Source: Hyperoplus lanceolatus (lineage: Eukaryota; Chordata; Actinopteri; Uranoscopiformes; Ammodytidae). From it: 64,000 nt of DNA. The stretch's first letter is position 1. Every line of letters starts with the position of its first letter. The DNA lies in assembly GCA_026929865.2 (NCBI GenBank), contig CM049410.1, positions 12,104,501 to 12,168,500 on the forward strand. The letters are read 5' to 3'. This document shows, in pieces, positions 40,735 through 52,696 of the stretch. The notes under the pieces were generated by a model. That model was not told the origin of the DNA and searched no databases. It saw nothing but the letters and a program-made list of their open reading frames with translations. The position numbers and the translations under genes are program-made.

Positions 40735-43700
40735 ATGGAGGAGAATCTGCGTGGGGGCAGCGACAGCAGCAGAGACGTCGCAACAATGCATGTGAAAACC
40801 GAGGCGGTAGATGAGTTCTCATCTGCGCTGGTTTTGAGCAGCCAGGAGTCGCCTGCGCCCTGCGGAGATACCGCATGCAGAGAAGGAGGAGGAGTGGAGG
40901 AGCTCACTGACACAGAGCTGCAAGCAGCCGCGACATCTGCTGCTCTGCTGCTGTGTGAGTGCAGGCATGCTTAGTTCATTTAGGCTACAACTATATTTCG
41001 CAATATTGTTTAAAAAAATAAAACTAAGAAAAATAAAAACATAAATTGTATTTCTCCATTGTGGTGTTATTAATGTGTCTCTTTCTCTTATATGTCTCTC
41101 ACCATTAGACCCCGTGAGTACAGATCGCTTCTTTACCACATCAGGGGATGGTAAAACGTACCTGAAGATAGCCCCAGGTGAGAGGACCTTCCTTTGTCGG
41201 CCACTGATTTTCGGTAGATTGTATCAAAGTGAAATTAAACGCATGCACACCTGAGTGACAGATGCACGTGAGACTGAAGTCTTGTGTTGATGATCTTGAC
41301 GTTAATTTATTCCTTTTAAATGTAGAAGTGCTGACAGACTTTTCAAACAACGTTAACAGTGTCATACAGTAGGCCTATCCATGTAGTAGCAGTGACACTT
41401 CATTTATGTAACTTCATTTAGATCTGCTGCTCTTAAAGGATGGAATCACAACTTATTCTGTCATGACTGTTTTTTGATCCCAAAGAAATTCACAGTTGAT
41501 GAACATCCCAATGTACATAGAAATGATGATGTATTTCCAGATTATTGCATGTTAAATCCCCTGAGAACTAGGGTTCAAATCTTTGGTTTCTCTATACTGC
41601 ATTGAATATTCATGACTAAATACACAGTTGGAAATAAGTCACCTTTAGGTTTTATTTATTCCTGGTTTAACGCTTAAACACTGTTGGTTTGTTTCATCAG
41701 GACTGTGGGCTTTGATTTGATCAGATTTGATAGACAGCAGCCAAACCAACCACAACTGATGTTGCTAAATCTTGATTGGAGCATGGGACAAAAGACCCAC
41801 CCCCTTCGAACCAATTAGCAGCAGAGCACATAACAAAAAAAAAGAAATGCAGAAAAAACAACTAAAACTGCTCTTACTTTGGCAGAAAGTAGTGTTTTGA
41901 TGTAGAATCCTGTTGCTTATAGAGGCTGGTTGAGAAATTAGGTATTGTACCTTTAAATGTATTTCACTGCTAGAGATCTCCTCCATTTGAGTCTACATTT
42001 GAAGCCCACAGATGTCCTTTTATGTCTTCATTTAAAGTCCTGTCCTTTTCCAGCTTCTGCAATGCCACCTGCTCCCTCTGAGAAGATGCTTCCCTCTGGC
42101 TCCGACTTCTCCTCCAAAGCAGTGTTGTGTTTGATCGAGGCGGTCGGGCGTCGCTGGGGCCTGTACGAGACCCGGGAACGCTCGCAGCTCTTCCAGAGCG
42201 TGCAGGAGGAGATGGCCGCCAAGGGGCACCTGCTCCCCGTCGAAAAGATCCGCCGCAAGTGGAACAACCTCATTGTCACGTACAAGAGGGTGAAAGACCG
42301 CAGCCGCGAGTCGGGACACACCAAGACTTCCTGGGAGTTCTTTGATGTAAGTCTGATGTTCATTCCTGGTCTCCATAATTCCTCACAGGGAAAATATTTA
42401 CCCCAAGGTTGGATTTAATATGAAATTATCTTAAAAGAAAACACTTAAAACATTTTTTTTATAACTAATTCAAATGACTCATTTGGATTTGCAGCTGGTT
42501 CAGAAAATTGAATTGGATCATGTCTGAGTTCTGACCCAGAAACCAAATACCAGCATTAAAAAAAGAAGTAACCTCCCACTGGCAGACTATTACTTTCCAC
42601 TTCTTTCTGCTTCCCTCTAAGGTCTCTATTTATTTGTATTATAAAGTTTATTATAGATGAATATTACTCACTCATTTTTGACCAATTATCCAGTACCGTG
42701 TCACATGGGGCAGCAGCTCCAGAAGGGGACCCCGGCTCTGAAAGGGTGATCCCGAAGCGTTCCCAGGCCAGTGTGGAGATATAATCTCTCCACCTAGTCA
42801 TGGGTCTTCCTTGCTGGAGGTGCCTGGAACACCTCCCTAGGGAGGCACCCAGGGGGCATTCTTACCAGATGGCCTAACCACCTCAACTGGATCCTTCCTA
42901 TGCAAATGAGCAGCAGCTCTACTCTGAGTCTCTCAGGATGACTGAGCTTCCCAACCTATCTTTAAGGGAGATCCCAGCCACCCTCCTGAGAAAGCCCATT
43001 TCAGATGCTTGTCGTTCTTTTGTTCACGACCCAGCCTTCATGACCATAGGTGAGGGTAGGAACGAGATTGCCTGGTAGATCGAGAGCGTTGCCTCTCAGC
43101 TCAGCTAGGTTTTCGTCATAATGTTGCAGTAAAGCAAATACAATACTGTTTTGAAGTCTCCCAGCCGAACTATGGAGTCCCCTACCGGACGCCATACAGG
43201 GCTCATGCCTTCAGGGTCTCCAAGAAGGCAGAATACTCTGAGCTGCTGTTCGGTGCACATGCACAAACAACAGTCAGTGCAACTGATGAAGAGGCACAGC
43301 TGACCCATATTTCTCCAATATAAACCTTTAGCTTTCCAAGTTGTGGATTTAGAAAGTCAGCTATCCATTAAGGAACTCATTAGCAATGTGCAGCGGAAGC
43401 ATGTTAAGCCTAGTGTATAAATGGACTGCTTCATCTGATGAATGGCTGTGTTCTCTGCGCTGAGAGATCAACTGATGATCACACCCCAATCTTGGTTGCC
43501 ACAAATGACTTTGGGATGTTCATCTCCTTTTCTCTGTCTCTTTGTTTCTGTTTCTCTTTTAGTTAATGGACGCCACTCTCTGTGACACGGTTGGCACTCA
43601 GATCATCAGCAACAAACGAAACAAAGGTAGCAACACGGTTTCTCTGTTGCCTGGTGCTTTGGCAAAGATTGCTGCAACACCACAGGTTTCGCTGCCCACC

Positions 43701-44426
43701 ACCATCCTCCGCCCTAATGGGGACTTTGCTACCACAATTGTTGTGGAGTCAGCGGGTCAGGGGGCCAGCAGCGGTCAAATGATCAGTAGCACTGCTGCCG
43801 TTACCTCTGTGAACACAGCGTCCGTTAGCCCGACAAATGCTCTAGATCTCAAGCCCCTGATCGTCCTCAACAGTGAGATTGTTACAACTGGCATTCATCC
43901 AGCCTCCATTGTGCCATCTCCGTCTTTTATCTCCTCACCTTGTTTCACAGAGGCAGCCTCTTCTTCCCCTTCCCTTGGCTCGAATGGTAACACAGACCTC
44001 AACGTGTCACGCTACGTAGGCCACAAAGCTCCACCATTCTCATCCTTTCGCCTGAGAAACGCGTCACTTACCAGCAACAAGAATCTCCTTTGCCTCTCCT
44101 CCGCTTTCCCCCCTTCCTCCTCCTGTCTCACTTCTTCTATTTCCACCTCGTTATCTGCAATGTCGGGAGCCGAGGGACAGAGCCAGAGAGGAAAGGAGGA
44201 GCCGACCGGCATTGCTTTATCCCAGGAAATTCTGAAGCGGCAGGAAGAGCAGGCTTACCTGGAGCGAGTGGCTCGCAGAAGGGTGGATGCCAGGGAGAAG
44301 AGGCGCGAGAAAAGGGAGGTACGGATGACAGAGTCCCTGGGCAGGATCGCCACAGCCCTGGAGCTGCTCTCGTCCAAACAGGACACAGTCATTGCCCTCT
44401 TGCAGAGACTGGCCGATCGGAAGTGA
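40735..44426 (+). CDS. Myb/SANT-like (trihelix) DNA-binding protein (4 exons, 481 aa)
   Basis: Exons 40735-40954, 41109-41177, 42054-42346 and 43563-44426, all GT-AG with consistent phase; TGA stop. Residues 1-96 are acidic and Ser-rich, with a possible SUMO-type motif VKTE. About residues 118-200 form a three-helix Myb/SANT-like domain, with aromatic anchors in GRRWGLYE, KIRRKWNNLIVTYKRVKD and TSWEFFDLMD. A long Ser/Thr-rich region follows. The C-terminus (about 415-481) is a charged coiled coil (RRRVDAREKRREKREVR, then a leucine-rich helix), likely for dimerisation. The family includes transcription-factor-like host genes, some derived from transposon Myb proteins. I cannot name the orthologue. 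AATAAA lies at 44685-44690, 259 bp after the stop. Function as a transcriptional regulator is inferred from the domain only. Confidence 0.87.
42690..43310 (-). mobile_element. Internally deleted non-LTR retrotransposon fragment, antisense
   Basis: On the minus strand, translated fragments read LLGDPEG...VGDSIVRLGDF (endonuclease-like) and then NLVPTLTYGHEGWVV (C-terminal part of a LINE reverse transcriptase frame), followed by decayed sequence to about 42690. Joining endonuclease to the reverse transcriptase C-terminus shows a large internal deletion. Located in intron 3 of the first Myb/SANT gene, antisense to it. Confidence 0.7.
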
Positions 44427-45659
44427 TGGATGGCGAATGGCTGGACGGCAGGGGCTCTGTAAATTTTTTTTTTTTTACTGAAATTGAGCTTTTGGAAACG
44501 TCTTAACACCCCTACCATGTACTAACTCTAATGTTTTGTTTTCTTATCCTGTGAGCTTAATGTAAATACATATTTATAATATCATAACTGCTCACTTTTC
44601 TTTTAGAGAACAGAAGTGAAATGGAGTGTTATTATTAGTACATGCGATACATTTCTGTGCAATAGTTTGCTGCATCTAACATCCAATAAAAACTTTCTCC
44701 TTGAACCTTCATTTAATAAGACTGCTCCATTATCATAGGATGTTACAAAATGATGTCACCATTTGCTCAGTCAAATTTCAGGAATTGACACCATGTTCAC
44801 CGAGCATTTTAAAACAACGACAATGTTAGAGCTCACAACCCCACAATCAAGGATGTGCAATTGATTGAAAATATTTTCCAACACTTTAATATTTTTTTAC
44901 AGTATATCAGGCCCTCTCACAATGTTTCACTATTTTAGCCATTTTAAGTCAGTGTAATAAGGCCTTTTCCACACTGGCCAAAAACATTTCACTTCCGAAT
45001 GCAATTCAAATTTGAGTGATTGTGGAAAGGATCTGTCTGTTCTGTGCAAAAATGCATTCTGTTTATGAAAAGTCATACAATATATTCCAAAATGAGTATT
45101 TTTAGTAAAACATTTCCATGTTGTTAAATTGTCCTGCACCACAGCTTGGCAAGAAAACATTGCTGAGATTATTTCAAAGCCTCAGCTGAACTGATTGTTT
45201 TGCACAAAACGGTGACTGTGGTGGTTGTTCCCGGTTACTTTTCTTTTTCACAGGCAGCATGGAGAGGATGAAAAAATACAGCCGGCATTGTTCATATAGC
45301 AATGTGAGTCATATATGGTAGACTTTAAATTACCTGACTCCTCGATTAGGGCAATATGTGGTCTTGTCTACTCATAGACACTGAATCCAATGTGGATCAA
45401 CCAAAGGCACCATTAGCACATATTTTAAAATTGATAAAATGTCCTGGGACTAGGGCTGTGCTTTCTGTCTACTAAATACAATTTAAGTCAGGTGTGGTTT
45501 TCAAACCTCTAAGAGTGGTAAAAAGTAGTGCAATCAAATTTCACTTAAATAGTTTTCTTTATCACACAACTCTTTGAATTCACCAGCAACTAAAAGGCTG
45601 TTCCATTGTCTGATTCATGCTTACATGAATGAAACCCTCCACCAATTGAAAGCTGTATA
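44427..45659. other. 3' UTR of the first Myb/SANT gene and intergenic DNA
   Basis: 3' UTR to about 44710 (AATAAA at 44685), then A/T-rich intergenic sequence without a recognisable gene. Confidence 0.5.
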
Positions 45660-45990
45660 ATGATGGATTGGATTTATAGCGCTTTTCAAGGCACTCAAAG
45701 ACGCTTTACAGGGTTCCAGGTTCCATTCATTCACACACAGTCATACTGGTGGTGGTAAACTACCATAGTAGCCACAGCTGCCATGGGGCAGACTGACGGA
45801 AGCGTGGCTGCCATTCAGCGCCTACAGCCCCTCCGACCACCACCTCAAACATACAGCAGTCATACACATTTACACGAGGCAAGGTGGGTGAAGTGTCTTG
45901 CCCAAGGACACAACAACCATGAGCGAAGATCGAACCGCCAACCCTTGGATCATTGGCCAACCCGCTTAACCACCTGAGCCACGGTTGCGG
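45660..45990 (-). mobile_element. tRNA-derived SINE-like repeat
   Basis: It begins with GGATTTATAGCGCTTTTC and contains GTGTCTTGCCCAAGGACACA. The right part, read on the reverse strand, has a tRNA-like head (GGCTCAGGTGGTTAAGCGGG, then a GGTTCGATC-like B box). It is related in layout to the repeat at 35381-35662. Confidence 0.65.
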
Positions 45991-46179
45991 TATACGGTAT
46001 ACGGATTAATAGGACTGAGACAGTATACAGTACGAGTTCAATTTAATTTACATATGATACAAGAACATGGTTTGATTAATCCACAAAGAAACTTTTTTTC
46101 TACTTTCCACTTGAATCTCCGAACTTGAGTAGCCTTCATTTTTTGAGCAAATGCCCTGCCCTTGTTTTGTTTCCTGTTT

Positions 46180-46193
46180 TGTTTCACTTTCAT
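46180..46193 (-). promoter_or_regulatory. ISRE-like element upstream of the GIMAP gene
   Basis: The minus strand reads ATGAAAGTGAAACA, containing the full GAAANNGAAA core bound by IRF/ISGF3 factors. It lies 133 bp before the ATG at 46326, a typical promoter distance. Activity is inferred. Confidence 0.55.
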
Positions 46194-46325
46194 TTGACTC
46201 AGCAGCAGGCAGAAAACTGGGGGAGAGGACTCGCATGAACAAAGATAGTTCACTAAGAACTGCCAGACTTGACCTGTTTCCCAGGCGTTGCTTTAAACAC
46301 TGACATTGTACAGACAAAGTTGTTG

Positions 46326-48026
46326 ATGGCTTCAAGTGATAACACAATAGCTGGATCCATTTCTGCCATGATCCCTGACAGCATGTGTGGCGCAGACCAA
46401 AAGGATCTGGGGGAACGTAAGTATCAAAGTTAACTCTTAGTGGTGGTTAAATCTTTGAGTAAGTTTCTATTTGTTAGCTGCCCCTGAAGATGTTTTTTAG
46501 GATTTTCTGGACAAAAACATATCTTGTTGTTATTTATTATGAAAGGAGTTTTTTAATCTCTTGTCCTACTTTGTGCAGCCGTAGGAGGAGCTGAAAAAAG
46601 AGTAAGCTTTGCACAGAGGCGTGGTTTAGCTGAGTTGTGAGCTTAGGTCTTCTTTTTAACCCTATATAGGCCTATAGTAAATCTGAAGGCAAACTACCTC
46701 CAAGTAAAATACAATACTCTACTGGATACATTATGTCTTGTTTGTGTCTCAGTTAAAGTTTTACTTTGCACAAAAAAAAAGTTAAGCATTTTATTTGCTG
46801 TTTTCTGCCATTACTCTTTTGCTTTTCTTTGAGTGTAAAAACATTGTCAAGTAGTAAATGATGTTAATTTCATATTATAAACTTTAAAAAACAGAACAAA
46901 GTAACAGGACGTTTGCACTTAAACTGTAAAACTTTAACCCTTAGACATAAATCACTGAAACGTACACTCCTGTTAGTGGGTCAAGGTGGACCCTTATTAG
47001 AATCAGCGGTGTTGGTTGATAATAAACAAATGCTGTTTTCATCAAGAACAGCCTTTAAGAAAAAAACTTGCATTATGTAATAAAATTGTTCCCATTTGTT
47101 GAATCACAGAGCCCTTGAGGATTATGCTTCTTGGGAAGAGTGGAGTTGGCAAGAGCTCGAGTGGGAACACCATCCTCGGACGGCACGTGTTTACATCCGA
47201 CATGAAGCTGAAGAGAGTCACCCGATTCTGTGAAAAGGATGATGGGACGGTCGAAGTGCTTGTGGACGGGACTGGGAAAGCTGAGGAAGTGTCTGTCTCT
47301 GTGATCGACACACCAGGTCTTTTTGAGACGATCAGAAAGGAGGAGGACGTCGTGCGAGAGATCCTGAAGAGTGTGAAACTCCAGGAGCCTGGACCTCACG
47401 CCTTCGCCTTCGTCGTCCCCGTGGGACGGATGACTCAGGAGGATCAGCACACCATTGATCTGATCCAGGCAAAGTTTGGCCCCAGAGTGTGGGACTACAC
47501 CATCGTGCTGTTCACCCACGGGGACCAACTCGAAGGCAAAACCATCAACGACATCATCACTGAGAGCGACGACAACCTACGCATCTTCATACGCAAATGT
47601 AGCGGTGGCTTCCATCTCTTCAACAACAAGGAACCACAGGACCAGGACCAGGTGATACGCTTCATAGCCAAGATCCAGACCATGGTGGCCCTGAATGGAG
47701 GGGGCCATTACCACACAGGCCTGTATCCAGAAAAGGAGAGGAAGATCAGGGAGAGACAAGAGAGCATCCTGAAGGAGAGGGAACCTGACATCGGCCGCAG
47801 GGAGACAGAGCTGCTAGACCACCACCAGGGGAAAGATCTGGAGAAGAAGAAGAGGGAGCTGTGGATGAGAGAGGAGAATAAAGCCAGACTGGCTGCAGAG
47901 AAGGAGAGCTGGATGAGCCTTTTGAGATTGTTCATGATCCTGGGAGGGTTCCTTTGTATGCTAGTTGGCATCATTTGTGCTGTTCTTATTAAAGTGAAAA
48001 ACCCAGAGCTTGCTAAGAAAAATTAA
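46326..48026 (+). CDS. GIMAP-family AIG1-type GTPase with C-terminal membrane anchor (2 exons, 335 aa)
   Basis: Exons 46326-46416 and 47110-48026; the phase-1 junction makes the codon CAG (Gln31) and gives EQPLRIMLLGKSG. The AIG1 G domain spans about residues 33-240: P-loop GKSGVGKSS (39-47), DTPG (97-100), the family's THGD (166-169) in place of classical NKxD, and FNNK as the base-side motif. A Glu/Lys/Arg-rich, probably coiled-coil segment follows (about 250-300), then a single hydrophobic segment (304-324, LFMILGGFLCMLVGIICAVL) and a short basic tail, typical of tail-anchored GIMAPs at ER, Golgi or lysosomal membranes. The family regulates lymphocyte survival and antiviral or antiparasite responses and is strongly expanded in fish. 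An ISRE-like site lies just upstream. The particular paralogue cannot be named. Confidence 0.93.
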
Positions 48027-49795
48027 TTGGTGTGTTTCAAGGACGTGAAGCATTGTTATGCTGCGATCCTATTACATGATACCGGCTCTAATCTACTCAC
48101 CTTTTTATTGTTTCCCACTGTATAAAGGTACCTGGTACCTACTTTTTTGTACCTAATCCATCAAAGTTCCAAAAAAGAAGGTACCATGTAGTAAACAGTT
48201 ATTGGTCAGAGATCTTCTTCTCATCAGTGGCCGGCCCTCTATCCTGCACAACAAACAGACAAACTACTGTTACAGTCACTGTGTTGGCGCTTGCTGTCTC
48301 TCCGGTTCTTGTTCTACTTTCTTTCTAAACTGGCTCCCAGACAACCACAACGTGGTCGTTCGACAATGTACAGTTTTTTCCCCTTTGTGGCCCGATGAGA
48401 TAATCAAGCACGAGACTGTCCGGATCTACCCTTAAACACATGCAGCACACAGTAGGAGGTTGTGGGTGTGAGACACATTCACATACATTACCCCCGTCCC
48501 TCGCTCCTGACCCTGACTTAGAACTAGGGGGCCACCGGGGTAAAGTCAGGGTCAAACAACCCCGACATTTGTGTTCACACATACAGCTCATCTGGGTAAA
48601 CTCCGGATAATTTCAGTGTTCCAGCACATTGTGTGAAATGGGCTATCATGGGTCATATATCGCTCAAGCTAATACAGGAAGTTCACTGAATGTAATAATA
48701 ATAGGAAAATAGAAAAACATGTTGGCCTATTTGATTTTTTTAAATCTCTAGTTATGATTAAGACGCAACTCTGTTAAACCTGCGTACAGGATATATAGTG
48801 TGTTTGAAGAGTTGTTTCGTATGGAAGCCCTAAACGGACATGCCCATATCTTTTTCTTATACTGTGAATTAAAAAACTCATGATCACAGGAAAAAGGAGT
48901 GGAAAAAATAAATACGTCATGTCTATTTAGGTCCTCCGCAGTTTCGTAATGTTGGGTCATCAATAAGTCTAGAAATTTAAGACGAAAGGATTTATGTGTT
49001 CTTAAATCTATACTTAAAAATAAAAACCGTAAAAATAAACCACTACTATGTCAACAAGCTCCTCGAGCATAGAATCAAACAATATATTGATCAAAAGTGA
49101 TTGATTGTAACCCATGTGAAAGATTTCTAGATCTGCCACTGACATTTTGTGATTGTTTTATGTTGATCTGTGGGATTGTAAATGTGAAGAAACGAATAAA
49201 GAAAGAAACAAAGAAAAAAAGATTGATGTCACACTTGTGCTCACTTTTGAACTCTATCAGGTGGAATATGACTTCAGTCTGCCTCTTCAGCAGCTCCTCT
49301 CAGTGGCCGATTTGCGTCAGACAGCGTCCCCTGGTGGCAGCTTCGGGGTCATCACAGTCTGAGGGTGTCCATATCGATACTGCTCCATAAACTTTCAGTT
49401 TTATTTCCTCTGATCAGGAGCAGCAAAGGTAAGACAAGACAATGCTTTGTGATTGCATCTGTTTTATTCTGCGGATTTCTGAGCAAATGCAATTCTTTTT
49501 AAGGTCTAAGTGTAGGCTAGTTTTGTGAAAGAAATTCCAGCATGTTAATGTTTAGCGCACACTCAGAGCATTATACGGTGTGTCTGTTGAACCATGCTTA
49601 CGGCAAGCCAGTGCATTAGCACACAACAAGTGGTCATCTCTTCATCATTATAAGTAATGCTAATATACAAAATATAGGCTGGTTTATTCTGTTTTTCCAA
49701 TTAATCTACATATGGCATCAGGGATGACTTTCATTCATATACAACTATTCTCATAATGCAAATTCTGGGGCAGCAAATCTGGAAAACGTAGGTTA
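48027..49795. other. Intergenic stretch downstream of the GIMAP gene
   Basis: No gene supported. It holds small inverted-repeat remnants (AGGTACCTGGTACCTAC near 48126; GACCCTGACTT...AAAGTCAGGGTC at 48509-48553) that resemble miniature elements, and an AATAAA at 49195-49200 that could serve the GIMAP transcript. A sequence ending CAGCAAAG|GTAAGA near 49429 looks like an exon with a strong donor (possibly untranslated), but no partner exon was found. Confidence 0.45.
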
Positions 49796-49799
49796 TTCC

Positions 49800-50742
49800 T
49801 CTCCATCCTTCCAGGTTCAACTTTTGGCTAGATGTAAGACTGATTTGGTGCAGTTAAAAATGAGCGTTTTGCAATTGCAAGTTTACTTTTGACATCACAG
49901 TAGGCCGTTTCGACCAGTATGTGTGCAAAGGTGTGTAGACCTACTTTTAACAACATTTTTTTTTTACCTTCAAAGTAAAATTTTAAGGTTTTTTGATTAT
50001 TGTGTCTGAACAATATCGACATGTTTGAACACATTTGACATATGTTTTAGTGCTTTAGTATGCTACACTATGAGTATATACAGTTAGCACAATGTTAGCC
50101 CTAAACAGCTGCATCATGGTAGTTTTTCCAAAATGCTGAGGTTGGGGTGATTTGTGCCAAAGGGCTTGGGGTGAGTTGTGCTAGTGGCATGGCTATATAC
50201 GCTGGTCACCAAAAAGAAAGTGATTGTCTACAGTAGGTCAGAACAGACTGACATTTAACAACACCACTGATGAGAGTTCAGATGGCCAGAATGATGATGA
50301 TGAGTCTGCTGGTGACTTTGTCATTGTGAGCTTTGCAGGTAAAACCACCTCGACCTGCTAGGCCTTGTTTAAGAAAATTGACCCTCAATCTTGTAAAATA
50401 TTTACTTTAAATAAACCTTAAATTAATTTTCTAATGGATTTGTTTTGCTTTTATATAGAATTACAGTTTATGAGATATATCAATGGCACAATTTACCCCA
50501 ACGTAATCTCTCCAAAGGCACAATTTATCCCGCACCGGGGGCAAGTTGTGCCACAAGAACACTTTTCTTTCCAAAAGCTACATTTCTTAAACAGTTTATC
50601 TCAGATCCAAAGTTATTGTTGCCAGGGATGCACCACATCCTGAAATATACGCTCATATTTTAGTTCGAGACATTACTGTAAAGGCCTCACTTTAAAGTCA
50701 CTTTGAGTAAAAGTGGCACAACTCTCCCCACTCTCCCCTTTG
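49800..50742 (-). mobile_element. Second, less interrupted copy of the 25.87-kb host element
   Basis: Its reverse complement aligns by eye, in order, with 25873-25954, 27198-27585, 28460-28575 and 28872-29100. The + strand encodes a short frame with GDFVIVSFAGK followed by CGACCTGCTAGG. Ends are GAGAGTGGGGAGAGTTGTGCC-like at the right. This copy is the empty-site reference for the nested insertions in SP-like intron 1. Confidence 0.7.
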
Positions 50743-50867
50743 TTTAATCCTGAAGCAAATGCAATTATGAATCAAATGCAAGACAGGTATTGTATTCAAG
50801 CCACACACACCTTGTGTTTTTGTGTCATTATAACTATATATCACTTACATAATGTGCGTGTTTCATA

Positions 50868-51858
50868 AAGCCGGTCTCACCAAAAAGAACCATGAGCCAG
50901 TTCCGGGCTGGTGCTGGGGCCAGTTCAAAACTGGTTACAGCCTTATCCCAGTTATGAACCGGTTGGTTTCACAACTACCAAAGCCAGCCATGGAGCTGGC
51001 AAGAGAGCAACATCATGATGTCACTGTAAACGTGTGTGTACGTCGCCCGACACCGCTGCTCTTGTGGCTAACGCTAAAGCTACCGCTAGCTTTAAGCACA
51101 ACAACAGCGGCGAATATGTTATTTTTACATGTCTCCGTTTGTGTGTGTGTGTGAATGAGTGTGCCTCTCTCCGTTTGTCTGTCTCGCCCTGCTCGGCTCA
51201 GTGGGTTTACTTTCCTGTTACTTCAAAATAAAAGCCAACTCACGTTTGTCCAGTGAAATCCTAATGTGAAGCCAGTGAAATGCTTTTAATGTGAAGCCGC
51301 AGCCTTAATGCTCTATTTGTTTAACAGTAACTTAACTGCTGCACACTGATCTAAAGATAGTGTTTTTTAATATAGAAAGCTGTGTCTCTGGCATTACCGG
51401 TGGTGACACAAGTTTATTTTGCTAAAAAAAACGGCACATTGTCCCGCACAAACGTAGTCTTTGTCCCACATCTGGTGAATTGGGATCTGGTCACCCTACT
51501 TTGCAAACAGGACCCATACAGCGTATTTTCGCCGGTCAATTTGATCGCTACGTTCGGTAATTAGGCTATGTTATGTTTACGCCTCGTAGTAGCGGTGTTT
51601 TTAAATATGGCGGGTTTGAGCTTTGAGTTGGTCTGGTTGGTCAGGATAATCCCTCCATGAAGGTAAGGATAACCCCGCCCCCTGCCCCTGGCGTAAAACC
51701 AGTTCTTGATTTAGACCCTGCTCAATACTGGTGTTTGAGTTGAACCGTTTTTACAAGCCGGAGCCGGTTCTTTGGCGTTGTGAAACCAAAACACTGTCTC
51801 TAGCTCCGAACTAGCCCAGAACCGGCTCCGATTTTGCTGCGGTGTGAAAGGCCTACTA
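50868..51858. mobile_element. Probable TIR element with CCGGTT-rich ends
   Basis: Left-end motif GAGCCAGTTCCGGGCTGG and right-end motif AGCCCAGAACCGGCTC are imperfect inverted repeats, each followed by additional AACCGG-type hairpins. It contains a reversed fragment (about 51235-51430) of the GGGGCACTTTA element family. Exact ends and target duplication are uncertain. Confidence 0.45.
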
Positions 51859-51899
51859 GTCAGCTGCTTTGCATGTAGGCTAATAGGCATATAAACTTA

Positions 51900-52296
51900 T
51901 AGTAGTATCCCAAAATTTTTATCCAATCAGAAGAGAGAACGCTACAAACCAACACTCGTCCAACTCACATAGGCTATACACTCCATGGTCTCACTGCCGG
52001 TGCACGCCAGAGCAACATATAGGTGAATGTGTATGCCCCTACAATGGCGAGCAGGTAAACATCCTTCGGAAGGATGTTTACCTGCTCATCAACCATAAAA
52101 ACAGACATTGAATATCTGTTTTGATGGTTTTTATCATGTTTTATCACACTTATGGATCTGAGATGATGCTAGATAACTTGCTGCTTGAAGACCGCGGTGC
52201 ATTAATGTGGTGACGTAGGGACGAGCGAGGGGACCGCTAACTGCAGTAACTGACAGGAAGTTAGCTAAAAGAACCATTCCGCTTACAGCACCTTTA
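51900..52296. mobile_element. Damaged TTAA-type element (family D relative)
   Basis: Shares TATCCAATCAGAAGAGAG-like and GGTGACGTAGGGACGAG motifs with the element at 35019-35380. The right end finishes CAGCACCTTTAA; the left TTAA end is not found. A palindrome of about 20 bp per arm (GTAAACATCCTTCGGAAGGATGTTTAC core) lies near 52054-52085. Confidence 0.5.
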
Positions 52297-52636
52297 ATGT
52301 AGGCCTATCCATTTAGTGCCGCCATAGATACTACCGCTGTGTGCCAGGCATGGACATATAAAGAAGGTGCCAGGACCTTTATTTTGATATATCCTGACCC
52401 AGATGTAGTAGCCTAATAGTGTGGAGCGAGTGACGGTTAAAATAAAAGTAACTAAAATATTCCAGAAAACTGAATCAAACTGGTATTTAATAGATAGGTA
52501 GTCACAACATGCACGTTTTAAAGTTATAGACGGTTTCTTGAAAAAAAGAGAAGTTTAAGCACTGTATCAGCTCTTATCTCTGTCAAATCTACACGCACGC
52601 CCCCTAAACGCATCTCACGCGGCCATTCAGTTACAC

Positions 52637-52648
52637 TGCGCACGCGCT
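52637..52648 (+). promoter_or_regulatory. NRF1-like site upstream of the second Myb/SANT gene
   Basis: TGCGCACGCGCT matches the NRF1 consensus YGCGCAYGCGCR at 11 of 12 positions and lies 49 bp before the ATG in a CpG-rich stretch (about 52590-52700) without TATA. This suggests a housekeeping-type promoter. Confidence 0.5.
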
Positions 52649-52696
52649 AGTCGGTGGTAAATAGAAAGCATTGCGGGGTGACGGTAAACAGTGAGA

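Noticed and set aside
42028..42376. Minus-strand open frames over Myb/SANT exon 3
   Set aside because: Shadows of the G+C-rich coding exon; no domain and no splice context.
46579..46601. Possible 23-bp middle exon in the GIMAP gene (after TTGTGCAG, before GTAAGC)
   Set aside because: It ends in phase 0, so joining it to 47110 gives AGC CCT TGA, a stop. Direct joining of exon 1 to 47110 keeps the P-loop frame.
47073..47974. Several minus-strand open frames over the GIMAP exon
   Set aside because: Shadows of the real + strand GTPase, which has all G motifs.
49097..49390. 97-aa open frame downstream of the GIMAP gene
   Set aside because: No recognisable domain. Only the donor-like end near 49429 is of interest, and no joining exon was found.
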